Below are positions 45,605 to 53,160 of a DNA stretch of 64,000 nt, in pieces. The position numbers were made by a program, and so were the translations under genes. Each line of letters opens with the position of its first letter. Position 1 is the stretch's first letter. The notes beneath the pieces were generated by a model, which saw only the letters and a list, made by a program, of their open reading frames with translations, was not told the origin of the DNA and made no database searches. Source of the DNA: Neisseria elongata subsp. elongata (GTDB lineage Bacteria; Pseudomonadota; Gammaproteobacteria; Burkholderiales; Neisseriaceae); contig NZ_FOPS01000001.1 of NCBI RefSeq assembly GCF_900113545.1, positions 248,001 to 312,000 on the forward strand, written 5' to 3'.

Positions 45605-46297
45605 TTACTCCGCCAGCGCCTCATCTACTGCCGAGAGCGCATGGATGGCGGTGCTGTCGAACACGGGCAGCGGGCTGTCGGTTTCGTTCACAAGCAGGCA
45701 GATTTCGGTGCAGCCGAGTATCACGCCCTGCGCGCCTTCGTTTTTCAGACGGCCTATCACGTCGTAAAAGTAACGGGCGGATTCGGGGCGGATGCGGTTC
45801 AGGCACAGTTCGTCAAAAATAATGCGGTGGATTTCGTCTTGTTCGGCGGCGGTCGGAGTTATGGTTTGTACGCCCTGCGAACCCATGCGCTCCGTATAAA
45901 AACCGTCGCTCATGGTAAAGCGCGTGCCGAGCAGGCCGACGGCGGACAAGCCCTGCCGTTTGATGGCGGCGGCGGTGGCATCGACGACGTGCAGCAAGGG
46001 AATACCGGCCGCCTGCTCGATAGCGGGGGCGACTTTGTGCATGGTGTTGGTAGCGAGCAGCAAAAAATCCGCACCGCCCGCTTCCAGCTTCCGCGCGCTT
46101 TGCGCCAACACGTTTCCTGCCGCCACCCAGTCGCCACTTTTCTGCAAACGGACGATTTCTTCAAAATCCACGCTGTCGAGCAGGATTTTGGCGCTGCGGT
46201 TGCCGCCCAAACGACGGTTGGTTTCGCGGTTGATGATTTGGTAGTAGAGCACGGTGCTTTCGGGACTCATGCCGCCGATGATGCCTATGGTTTTCAT
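45605..46297 (-). CDS. Aspartate/glutamate racemase family protein, YgeA-like
   Basis: 230 residues. It belongs to the Asp/Glu racemase superfamily: GIIGGMSPESTVLYYQIINRE at the N-terminus, LLLATNTMHKVAP in the middle and VILGCTEICLLV near residue 190. The first catalytic Cys is replaced by Thr (ATNTMHK) while the second Cys is kept, as described for Escherichia coli YgeA, an L/D-aspartate/glutamate racemase. Cofactor-independent and cytoplasmic. It sits between the ABC-2 permease gene and the MmcQ gene on the same strand without obvious functional link. Confidence 0.88.
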   Translation of the reverse strand: MKTIGIIGGMSPESTVLYYQIINRETNRRLGGNRSAKILLDSVDFEEIVRLQKSGDWVAAGNVLAQSARKLEAGGADFLLLATNTMHKVAPAIEQAAGIPLLHVVDATAAAIKRQGLSAVGLLGTRFTMSDGFYTERMGSQGVQTITPTAAEQDEIHRIIFDELCLNRIRPESARYFYDVIGRLKNEGAQGVILGCTEICLLVNETDSPLPVFDSTAIHALSAVDEALAE

Positions 46298-46396
46298 GTT
46301 TTTTCCTGAAATTTAATAAATAAAGTCTGAAAACGGGGATAAGGGTAATGCCAGTCATCATGTCCTCTTGTATCTAATGTGTGAAATTAACCAATT

Positions 46397-46747
46397 CTAG
46401 CGTGTCAGCACGAAGCTGTCGTCTATCAGCCGCCACACGTTTTCTGCGGGCGTTTGCGCCAATACGATACTCAACCAGTGTTCTTTGTTCATGTGGTAGG
46501 CGGGCAGGATGCCTGCCGTTGCGCGCCATGCGCCGATGTGTTCGGGGCGGCATTTGACGTTGACGATTTCCGTCAGACTGCCCTCGCCCATACCCAATTT
46601 TTCAGACGGCATGGGCATATACAAACAGAACCATTTGCGATTGCCCGTGTGGCGGAACACGGCAAAGTCGGGGGATTTCGCCCACGGATATTCCGCCGCC
46701 GCGCCGTAGCGTTCTGCCAGTCCGTCAAACAGGGTTGCTCGGTTCAT
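46397..46747 (-). CDS. MmcQ/YjbR family protein
   Basis: 116 residues of the DUF419 (MmcQ/YjbR) family, with a CyaY-like fold. Typical features are YPWAKSPDFAVFRHTGNRKWFCLYM near the start, VNVKCRPEH in the middle and GILPAYHMNKEHWLSIVL towards the end. Some members bind DNA; the cellular role is unknown. A DUS-like element in the gene encodes MPSEK. A Correia-like repeat end lies 15 bases upstream of the start. Confidence 0.85.
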   Translation of the reverse strand: MNRATLFDGLAERYGAAAEYPWAKSPDFAVFRHTGNRKWFCLYMPMPSEKLGMGEGSLTEIVNVKCRPEHIGAWRATAGILPAYHMNKEHWLSIVLAQTPAENVWRLIDDSFVLTR

Positions 46748-46761
46748 GGCGTTTTTTCCTT

Positions 46762-46788
46762 TATAGTGGGTTAAGGAACAAATCAGGC
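46762..46788. repeat. Degenerate Correia-element-like end
   Basis: TATAGTGGGTTAAGGAAC, then AAATCAGGC, resembles the TATAGTGGATTAA inverted-repeat end of neisserial Correia elements. No second end is visible, so it is at most a remnant, lying exactly at the left edge of the mucDUS block. Confidence 0.4.
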
Positions 46789-46823
46789 ATCAAGACCCGC
46801 CTGCTGAGTTTTCAGACGACCTC

Positions 46824-49800
46824 TCACTTCTCCTGCTTCTTCAACAACAAACACGCCAAAATCAGGCTGGTGGCGGCAAAGGCGGCGATGGCGGCGTATT
46901 CGTGCAGCAGGTCGGCGGTGTGCAGCCCTTTGGTGAAGCTGCCGACGCTGACGGTGTAGTACCACGACGACGGGAAGGTTTTGCCGATAACCAGCGCGCC
47001 GCCTTCCATGGTGGACAGCGGGTAGAGAAAGCCGGAATAGGTTTGCGCGGGAATCATGGTGATGATGGCGGTGGAGAAGATGGCGGCAAGCTGGGAGCGC
47101 ACAAAGCAGGAAATCAAAAGCCCCAGCGCGGTGCTGGCGGACACCATCAAGAGCGTGCCGACGGCGAGTCCGGCAAACGAGCCTTTGAGCGGCACGCCGA
47201 ACAGGTAAATAATCATCAGCATCATGGCGGCGAAATTGACCATGCCGACGGCGATATAGGGAAGCTGTTTGCCGATCAGATATTGCGCCACGGCGGCGGG
47301 CGATGCGTAGAAATTGGCGATGGAACCGATTTCGCGTTCGCGCACCACGCCGACCGCCGACATCATGGCGGGTATCATCATCAACACCAGCATCATCACG
47401 CCCGGGGCGATGGCGTTGATGCTGTCGAAATCCTGATTGTACATAAAGCGCGGTTCGATGCAGGCGGGGGCTTTGAGCGAAACGGGCAGCCCGCTTTCGG
47501 CGATGCGGTCTTTAGTGTAGGCGGTGATCAGGCTGCCGATGTAGCCGCGGATGTTGGTGGCGTTAAACGGCATGGAGCCGTCCACATAAAAACCGACTTC
47601 GGGTTTGAGCCCGCGCGCCAAATCGCGCCCGAAACCGCTCGGAATATCGATGACCAATATGGCGCCGGAGCTTTTGAGCACGGTGTCGATTTCGGCTTCG
47701 GACTGTATCGGTGGCTGTTGGAGGAAGTAGCGCGAACCGTCGAAATATTCGACCAGCTCGCGGCTGGCGGCGGTTTGGTCGCGGTCGTAAACGGCGAATT
47801 TCAGATTCCGCACGTCAAACGAAATCCCCCACGATACCGACGCCATAATAATCAGCGGGCCGAACACGGCAAAAAACAGGCGGATTTTGTCGCGCAAAAG
47901 TTCTTTGGCTTCGCGGCGGGCGAAGGTCCAAATCATGGAGAAGCGGTATTTGAAGGTTTGGATGTTTGGGTTGTCTCGCAGGGTGTGTGAACTTGGTTCA
48001 CGCACGCCGTTTTGGTTTTCAGACGACCCTATATCTTTTCCTTGAAGGTCGTCTGAAAGCTCAGAATGCCTGTCATCCGATGCCACTTCCGCGTGCGTGG
48101 CTTGCGCCACACACCCTACGGCCGGAGTTTCCGCCGGTAGGGTGTGTGAACCTTGTTCACGCACGCCATTTTGGGTTTCAGACGACCCTGTATCTTTTCC
48201 TTGAAGGTCGTCTGAAAATTCAGAATGCCTGTCATCCGTTCCCCCTTCCGCGAGTGTGGTTTGTGCCACACACCCTACGGACGGAGTTTCCGCCGGTAGG
48301 GTGTGTGAACTTTGTTCACGCACGCCGCCTGTATTTTGGAGCAACTCGCGTTGATCACTTTCAGAGTGCGCAGCCTCCTGGCGGGACAACCCTTCCCCAC
48401 CTTCTGCTTCAATCAGATACTGCACAAACGCTTCTTCCAAATCCGGCGCATTCTGCCTTGCCGCCAGTTCGGCGGGCGTACCCACCGCCAACACGCGGCC
48501 TTTGTGCATAAAGGAAATGCGGTCGCAGCGGGCGGCTTCGTTCATAAAGTGGGTGGAAACGAAAATGGTGATTTTGTCTTCGCGGGAGAGTTTCAGAAGA
48601 TGCCGCCAGAACATATCGCGCGCGGCGGGATCGACCCCCGAAGTCGGTTCGTCCAAAATCAATACTTCGGGATGGTGCAGACAGGCGGCGGCAAGTTGCA
48701 GGCGTTGGCGGATGCCCAACGGCAACGATGCGGGCGCAGTGTCGGCAACGTCCGCCAAATCAAACTGTTGCAGGGCTTCCTCCACCGCCGCCGCGCCTTT
48801 AGCGCCCATCTGGTAGAGTCTGGCGTGCAAATCCAGATTGCGGCGCACGCTCAGTTCTTCATACAGCGAAAACGCCTGCGACATATAGCCGACACGCATT
48901 TTCGTATCCAAGCCGCCCGCGTCTATCGGCTTGCCCAACAGCGTGGCGGCGCCTTCGGTCGCTTCCAGCAAGCCGGTCAGCATTTTCATGGTGGTGGACT
49001 TGCCGCAGCCGTTGCTGCCGAGAAAGCCGAAAATCTCGCCTTTTTGAATGGTGAAGCTGACATGGTCCACGGCGGTGAAATCGCCGAAACGCTTGGTCAG
49101 CCCGTGCGCTTCCATCGCGGGCGGCGCAGCGGGATCGGGGACGAACGGAGTAATGTCCAAACCGCCCGAACCCTGCTGTTTCTCCGGCGGCAGCATTTTG
49201 ACGTAGGCCTCTTCCAACACGTCGGTGCCGTAATCCGCCAGCACATCGGCAGTAGGCTTGTTTTCCAACAGCCTGCCCGCATCCATCGCCAGCAGCCGCT
49301 CGAAACGCTGCGCCTCTTCAATATAGGCAGTCGCCACAATCACGGTCATGCCCGCGTGTTCCCGCCGCAAATCGTCCACCAACGCCCAAAACTGTCGGCG
49401 CGACAAAGGGTCCACGCCCGTGGTCGGTTCGTCTAGAATCAACAAATCCGGGCTGTGCACCAGCGCGCAGCACAAACTCAGCTTCTGCTTCATCCCGCCC
49501 GATAGCTTGCCCGCCGCCCTGCCGGAAAACGGCGCAAGGCGGGTCGCCTCCATCAGCCGCGCAATCTGCCGCGTGCGTTCCTGCCCGTCCAAACCAAACA
49601 GCCGCGCATGGAAATCGATATTTTCATACACCGACAACGTAGGATACAGGTTGCGCCCCAAACCCTGCGGCATAAAGGCGATGCGGTGCGACAAGTCCCG
49701 CCGCACGTCCTTGTCCGCCATATCACCGCCCAACACTTCCACCCGTCCGTCCTGAATCACCTTCACCCCCGCCATCAGCGAGAGCAACGTCGATTTGCCC

Positions 49801-49919
49801 ACCCCGTCCGGCCCGATCAAACCGACCGTCGCGCCTTTCGGGATGTCCAGCGACACATCGTCAAGCGCAAGGGTCTTACCGTAGCGGTGGAAAAGGTTTT
49901 GGATGGAAACGGTGTTCAT
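46824..49919 (-). CDS. RbbA-like ABC exporter: two ATPase domains fused to an ABC-2 permease
   Basis: 1031 residues. ATPase 1 (about 1-230): Walker A GPDGVGKST, signature LSGGMKQKL, Walker B LLILDEPTTGVDP. ATPase 2 (about 270-500): GSNGCGKST, LPLGIRQRLQL (weaker signature), LILDEPTSGVDP. Residues about 534-640 are a linker encoded by 159-bp DNA repeats. The permease (about 655-1031) starts FARREAKELLRDKIRLFFAV and has VVREREIGSIANFYASPAAVAQYL. This architecture equals Escherichia coli RbbA, partner of YhhJ and a HlyD protein. The expected HlyD gene upstream is absent; a VOC gene lies there instead. Confidence 0.9.
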   Translation of the reverse strand: MNTVSIQNLFHRYGKTLALDDVSLDIPKGATVGLIGPDGVGKSTLLSLMAGVKVIQDGRVEVLGGDMADKDVRRDLSHRIAFMPQGLGRNLYPTLSVYENIDFHARLFGLDGQERTRQIARLMEATRLAPFSGRAAGKLSGGMKQKLSLCCALVHSPDLLILDEPTTGVDPLSRRQFWALVDDLRREHAGMTVIVATAYIEEAQRFERLLAMDAGRLLENKPTADVLADYGTDVLEEAYVKMLPPEKQQGSGGLDITPFVPDPAAPPAMEAHGLTKRFGDFTAVDHVSFTIQKGEIFGFLGSNGCGKSTTMKMLTGLLEATEGAATLLGKPIDAGGLDTKMRVGYMSQAFSLYEELSVRRNLDLHARLYQMGAKGAAAVEEALQQFDLADVADTAPASLPLGIRQRLQLAAACLHHPEVLILDEPTSGVDPAARDMFWRHLLKLSREDKITIFVSTHFMNEAARCDRISFMHKGRVLAVGTPAELAARQNAPDLEEAFVQYLIEAEGGEGLSRQEAAHSESDQRELLQNTGGVREQSSHTLPAETPSVGCVAQTTLAEGGTDDRHSEFSDDLQGKDTGSSETQNGVREQGSHTLPAETPAVGCVAQATHAEVASDDRHSELSDDLQGKDIGSSENQNGVREPSSHTLRDNPNIQTFKYRFSMIWTFARREAKELLRDKIRLFFAVFGPLIIMASVSWGISFDVRNLKFAVYDRDQTAASRELVEYFDGSRYFLQQPPIQSEAEIDTVLKSSGAILVIDIPSGFGRDLARGLKPEVGFYVDGSMPFNATNIRGYIGSLITAYTKDRIAESGLPVSLKAPACIEPRFMYNQDFDSINAIAPGVMMLVLMMIPAMMSAVGVVREREIGSIANFYASPAAVAQYLIGKQLPYIAVGMVNFAAMMLMIIYLFGVPLKGSFAGLAVGTLLMVSASTALGLLISCFVRSQLAAIFSTAIITMIPAQTYSGFLYPLSTMEGGALVIGKTFPSSWYYTVSVGSFTKGLHTADLLHEYAAIAAFAATSLILACLLLKKQEK
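48000..48317. repeat. Two 159-bp direct repeats inside the RbbA-like gene
   Basis: Two full copies (48000-48158, 48159-48317) plus flanking partial copies. Each holds an outward AGGTCGTCTGAA (48046, 48205), its inverted near-copy (48018 region) and two palindrome-like blocks of the type GGTAGGGTGTGTGAAC...GTTCACGCACGCC. Length 159 is a multiple of three, so the copies stay in frame and encode 53-residue repeats (VREQ...HTLPAETP...DDLQGKD). The blocks look like neisserial intergenic repeats that have become coding. Confidence 0.88.
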
Positions 49920-49958
49920 GATGCAGCCTTTTTTGCAGAAAACAGGATTTCAGACGAC

Positions 49959-50339
49959 CTATTCGTAACGGCTGATTTCCAAAAGATTGCCGTCAGGGTC
50001 GCGCAAATAAACCGACCGTATCGCGCCGACCGCTCCCGTGCGCGTAACAATCCCGCTGATGGCTTCCACACCGTGCGAAGCCAATTCTTCCAAAACCTGC
50101 TCCAACGGCGTCTCCGTCAACAAACACAAATCCGCCGTACCGCAGGCAGCATTTTCAGCATGAGGCACAACTTCCGCCCCGCGCCTGTGCAGATTGATTT
50201 TCTGCCTGCCAAACAACAAAGCCTTACGCCCCTCGCCAAACGTGATTTCTTCCATACCCAAAATACGGGTGTAAAAATCAATGCTGCGGGAAATATCGGC
50301 AACGGTTAAAACCAAATGATCCAGCGAAGTAATCTTCAT
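49959..50339 (-). CDS. VOC family protein (glyoxalase/dioxygenase fold)
   Basis: 126 residues with the vicinal oxygen chelate pattern: KITSLDHLVLTVADISRSIDFYTRILGMEE at the N-terminus (His metal-ligand candidate in DHLVL), FGRQKINLHRRG (second His) and SVYLRDPDGNLLEIS at the C-terminus with Glu ligand. Members include glyoxalases, fosfomycin or bleomycin resistance proteins and virulence-associated VOC proteins; the substrate cannot be told. The stop codon overlaps a mucDUS. It lies 39 bases upstream of the RbbA-like gene on the same strand. Confidence 0.88.
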   Translation of the reverse strand: MKITSLDHLVLTVADISRSIDFYTRILGMEEITFGEGRKALLFGRQKINLHRRGAEVVPHAENAACGTADLCLLTETPLEQVLEELASHGVEAISGIVTRTGAVGAIRSVYLRDPDGNLLEISRYE

Positions 50340-50385
50340 TTTTGTATCTCCTTAGTTTTGTTTTGGTCTGATCGCAAGCAACGAA

Positions 50386-50889
50386 TCAATCAGGCTTCCG
50401 ACTTAAAACTTCTGCCAACGTTTTACCCGCAGGCGTGTATTCGCCTTCTTTTTCTCCGTAAAAACCCGAATCCGCCAACACAATCCGCAAATCGTCAGGC
50501 TGGCGGAAATCATAAGCATAAAATATACCACCGCCGTCAAAGGCAACCGGCAGGAAATGTGGGGCGTAACACCAAAATTCGTAACTAAAATAAAATTCCA
50601 CCACGTCTTTCGGCGAAAAATAGCCGAATTCCCGCCCGTTTCCTTCGATTTCGCCACTTACGGCATAACGCCAAAGCTGTTCCATCTCTTTGGGAATATA
50701 AAAATAATCGGGCAGCCGCAGGCAGGTGGCGGCAAATTTCCCCACCACGCCCGCTTCGGGAAAAGCCTGTGCCAAAGCACGAATACCTTCATCGCCGATA
50801 TACTTGTCCGCCGCCCGAAAAAAACACGACAAATCCTCATCGGATGCGGGAGCTTCGCGGCTGAGAAAGTTAAATTTCTCGTACCACAT
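50386..50889 (-). CDS. SUKH (SMI1/KNR4) family protein, putative immunity protein
   Basis: 167 residues. The C-terminal half shows the SUKH pattern: EFGYFSPKDVVEFYFSYEFW, then FLPVAFDGGGIFYAYDFR, a beta strand IVLADSGF and a final AGKTLAEVLSR. SUKH proteins are common immunity proteins against polymorphic toxins, bound near toxin genes. No toxin gene is adjacent. The start at MWYEKFN (50889) leaves two bases after the stop of the lipoprotein gene upstream; a start at 50919 would overlap it. AT-rich relative to the core. Confidence 0.65.
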   Translation of the reverse strand: MWYEKFNFLSREAPASDEDLSCFFRAADKYIGDEGIRALAQAFPEAGVVGKFAATCLRLPDYFYIPKEMEQLWRYAVSGEIEGNGREFGYFSPKDVVEFYFSYEFWCYAPHFLPVAFDGGGIFYAYDFRQPDDLRIVLADSGFYGEKEGEYTPAGKTLAEVLSRKPD

Positions 50890-50891
50890 CT

Positions 50892-51476
50892 TTAAAAGCT
50901 TGTTCCCGGCCTTGCGCAATAGTTTGCAGTAAGTTTTTTGGTTTGGCGGACACCGTCTTTTTCCTCATGACCGATATGGTAAACCTCAATGTCGCATCCA
51001 TCTTCCTCTGACAGATAGCGGACTTCATAAGCCTCGCCTGCCTTAGGTGTGAAAGAAGCGGCAACTCGGCAACTATAATGGTAATTTCTCGTTTGAGACG
51101 AAAATGCACCGTCCAAAACCACAGGCTGATCCGCCGATACGACCATCTCGCGATAAGAATCACGGAAAACGAATCCGGTGTCTTTTTCCGTTTTACGGCT
51201 CAACTCGGTAGGCGGAATACCTATCGAAATATTCCTAACCTTACGCGGCAATCCGTTGACAAAACGACGGTTTACCGCATTCCGTTTTGTTCCCTCCCAT
51301 TTTGCGCAGTCCGTTTCAGGATATATGCGGATCAAATCCGAACCATATGAACCATATGAGCGGATTTGTGCCTGACTGCCCGGATCAAAAGCAACGTTTT
51401 TCTTTACAACCTGACTCTGCATCGAGCCACACGCCGACAACAGTAAAATCGAACCCAAAAGTAAAACTGATTTCAT
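50892..51476 (-). CDS. Hypothetical lipoprotein
   Basis: 194 residues. A lipoprotein signal is clear: MKSVLLLGSILLLSACGS, with the lipidated Cys near residue 16. The mature part has four Cys (ETDCAKWEG, YSCRVAAS, DGCDIEVY, ANYCARPG), compatible with two disulfides in the periplasm, and a beta-rich look. No family recognised. It is two bases upstream of the SUKH-like gene on the same strand, so they are probably one transcript. AT-rich. Start taken at 51476; an in-frame start nine residues upstream would displace the signal. Confidence 0.65.
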   Translation of the reverse strand: MKSVLLLGSILLLSACGSMQSQVVKKNVAFDPGSQAQIRSYGSYGSDLIRIYPETDCAKWEGTKRNAVNRRFVNGLPRKVRNISIGIPPTELSRKTEKDTGFVFRDSYREMVVSADQPVVLDGAFSSQTRNYHYSCRVAASFTPKAGEAYEVRYLSEEDGCDIEVYHIGHEEKDGVRQTKKLTANYCARPGTSF

Positions 51477-51545
51477 TATTTTCTCCAAATTTTCAAAATA
51501 CAATTGTTGATAAACAAGATTGAAGCGTAGTCGGTTATCCCGAAA

Positions 51546-51586
51546 AGGTCGTCTGAAAAACCGTCCTAACTGTTTTCAGACGGCCT
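51546..51586. terminator. Hybrid hairpin: mucDUS arm paired with AG-DUS arm
   Basis: AGGTCGTCTGAAAAA (mucosa dialect) pairs with TTTTCAGACGGCCT (AG dialect); the single difference gives a G-U pair in RNA. It is 11 bases downstream of the next minus-strand gene. Confidence 0.7.
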
Positions 51587-51596
51587 CAAACCGACA

Positions 51597-52223
51597 TCAT
51601 CCCCAAAACGCTTCTTCAAACCCTGCCGCACATTCAGGCGGCAGTTCTCGGCACAGCAAATCGTGCAATTCCGCACTCAATTCTGCAGCCGTACAACAGC
51701 CTTCTTCATCATAAACCGCTCTGCCCTCTGCCTGCCATTTCTGTTCAAAATCATAAATTGCCAATAAAGTCTGCATCAGAGCAGCCACGGACGGCGCGAC
51801 AAGGCGGCGGTTTTCCACCGTACCGTAACCGGTCATCAGCCAATAAACAGGGCTGTCAGGTGCGACGGTATCGGCAAAAAGAATCGAATCGTCAAACATT
51901 ACGCCAAACACCACCCATTCTTCGCGCCAACCTTCTATCGGCAGATATTGTTTGGCTTTTCCATTCCAGCCAAACGCCCAATCGTTCCAAATATCCGGCA
52001 GCCTTGCATAAGGCAACCATTGCAAAAACAGGGTTTCCATTTCCAGCCAATAATCGGCAAGCGGGTTTTCACTCCGCCACGCGCCGTCCATATTGCGGTA
52101 AAACCCGTCCAACGCGCCCAAACGCAGATGCCGCCCGCCTTCCAACGGCGGCAATTCTTGCCGCGTTTGCATGTAGGGGAAGCCGAAGGTCAGGGAGAAA
52201 GTTTGGATAAGGGCATCGTTCAT
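51597..52223 (-). CDS. SUKH-like putative immunity protein
   Basis: 208 residues. WVVFGVMFDDSILFADTVAPDSPVYWLMTGYGT followed by VAPSVAALMQTLLAIYDFEQKW is the pattern of SMI1/KNR4-like (SUKH) proteins. The N-terminal half is rich in aromatic residues (DIWNDWAFGWNGKAKQYLP). Such proteins often protect against polymorphic toxins; no toxin gene is adjacent. ATG 52223 follows CGGGAGATAATCCG, and the methyltransferase gene upstream ends five bases away, so both are probably co-transcribed. Another SUKH-like gene lies at 50386. Confidence 0.6.
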   Translation of the reverse strand: MNDALIQTFSLTFGFPYMQTRQELPPLEGGRHLRLGALDGFYRNMDGAWRSENPLADYWLEMETLFLQWLPYARLPDIWNDWAFGWNGKAKQYLPIEGWREEWVVFGVMFDDSILFADTVAPDSPVYWLMTGYGTVENRRLVAPSVAALMQTLLAIYDFEQKWQAEGRAVYDEEGCCTAAELSAELHDLLCRELPPECAAGFEEAFWG

Positions 52224-52227
52224 CGGA

Positions 52228-52938
52228 TTATCTCCCGCATTCTGACGGTTTGACAGCGGCGAAAACAACAAAATTATAATGTTGGAAATACAAATCGGCC
52301 TGAAGCCCGGCTTCTCGCAGCCATTGGAACTGGTCGGATAACGTAGCCATGCGGTCGAGTTTGATGCGTTCGAATGCGGCATTTTTCTCGGCTTCGGTCA
52401 GCGCGATGTTATGCATAACATGCTGCCGCCATGCTTCGGTATAGATGCGTTCGGCGGCTGCGGTTTCGCCCAACACTTGGTCGGCGTTGATAAAGCGGCC
52501 GTTTGGCACAAGCAGGCGGGCAACTTGATGAAACAGCGATTGTTTCTGCCCGTTTTCTAAATGATGGATGGCCAAGCCGGACACAATCAGGTCGAAATCG
52601 CCCTCCGACAGGCCTGCGGCTTCGTCCAACCGCGCCAAATCCTGCGCCATATAACGGAAATTCGGCAGGCCTTGGAAACGCTGCCGGGCTTGAGCAAGCA
52701 TCTGCATGGAAATATCGACCAAAGTATATTCGGCGTCAGGACAACGTGCGTGTATAAATGCACTCATCAAACCCGTACCCGCACCCAAATCAAGTACGCG
52801 GCGCACATTCGGCACACCTGCGGCCAAGTCGGCGGCGGTTTGGTAAAACAGGTCGAAACAGGGTATCAGGGCTCGGCGTTGACCATCGTATTGTGCGGAT
52901 ACGGCGTTGAATTGATTTTGTATGGACTGGGTATCCAT
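52228..52938 (-). CDS. Class I SAM-dependent methyltransferase
   Basis: 236 residues. Motif I is VLDLGAGTGLMSAF (residues ~47-60); the acidic end of strand 2 is YTLVDISMQML; motif III-like is FDLIVSGLAIHHLEN (near 117), followed by LLVPNGRFINADQVLG. This matches the small-molecule methyltransferase type (Methyltransf_11/25, related to UbiE or CmoA). The substrate is not known. It precedes the SUKH-like gene by five bases. A mucDUS lies 41 bases upstream of the start. Confidence 0.85.
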   Translation of the reverse strand: MDTQSIQNQFNAVSAQYDGQRRALIPCFDLFYQTAADLAAGVPNVRRVLDLGAGTGLMSAFIHARCPDAEYTLVDISMQMLAQARQRFQGLPNFRYMAQDLARLDEAAGLSEGDFDLIVSGLAIHHLENGQKQSLFHQVARLLVPNGRFINADQVLGETAAAERIYTEAWRQHVMHNIALTEAEKNAAFERIKLDRMATLSDQFQWLREAGLQADLYFQHYNFVVFAAVKPSECGR

Positions 52939-53094
52939 ATTATCCTTTCTTTCAAATCAAACATACGGTTTCCTTGTTTTCAGACGACCTCATACCGTCA
53001 AAACACAACGACAGGCAAAGCAAAGCTACACCGGCTCTAAATCCATCCACTCTATTGGCGGCAAAGCAGATCGAACGGATTGGGCAATATCAAA

Positions 53095-53132
53095 AAGGCC
53101 GTCTGAAGGCAGTTTACACCTTCAGACGGCCT
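53095..53132. terminator. Inverted DUS pair after gshA
   Basis: AAGGCCGTCTGAAGG and CCTTCAGACGGCCTG form a hairpin 29 bases past the gshA stop; the AG dialect resumes here. Confidence 0.7.
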
Positions 53133-53160
53133 GATTCCATAATAAGGGCTGAAGCCCAAA

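Noticed and set aside
47960-48320. Insertion sequence within the RbbA-like gene
   Set aside because: There is no transposase, and the frame is kept; tandem in-frame repeats explain the segment.
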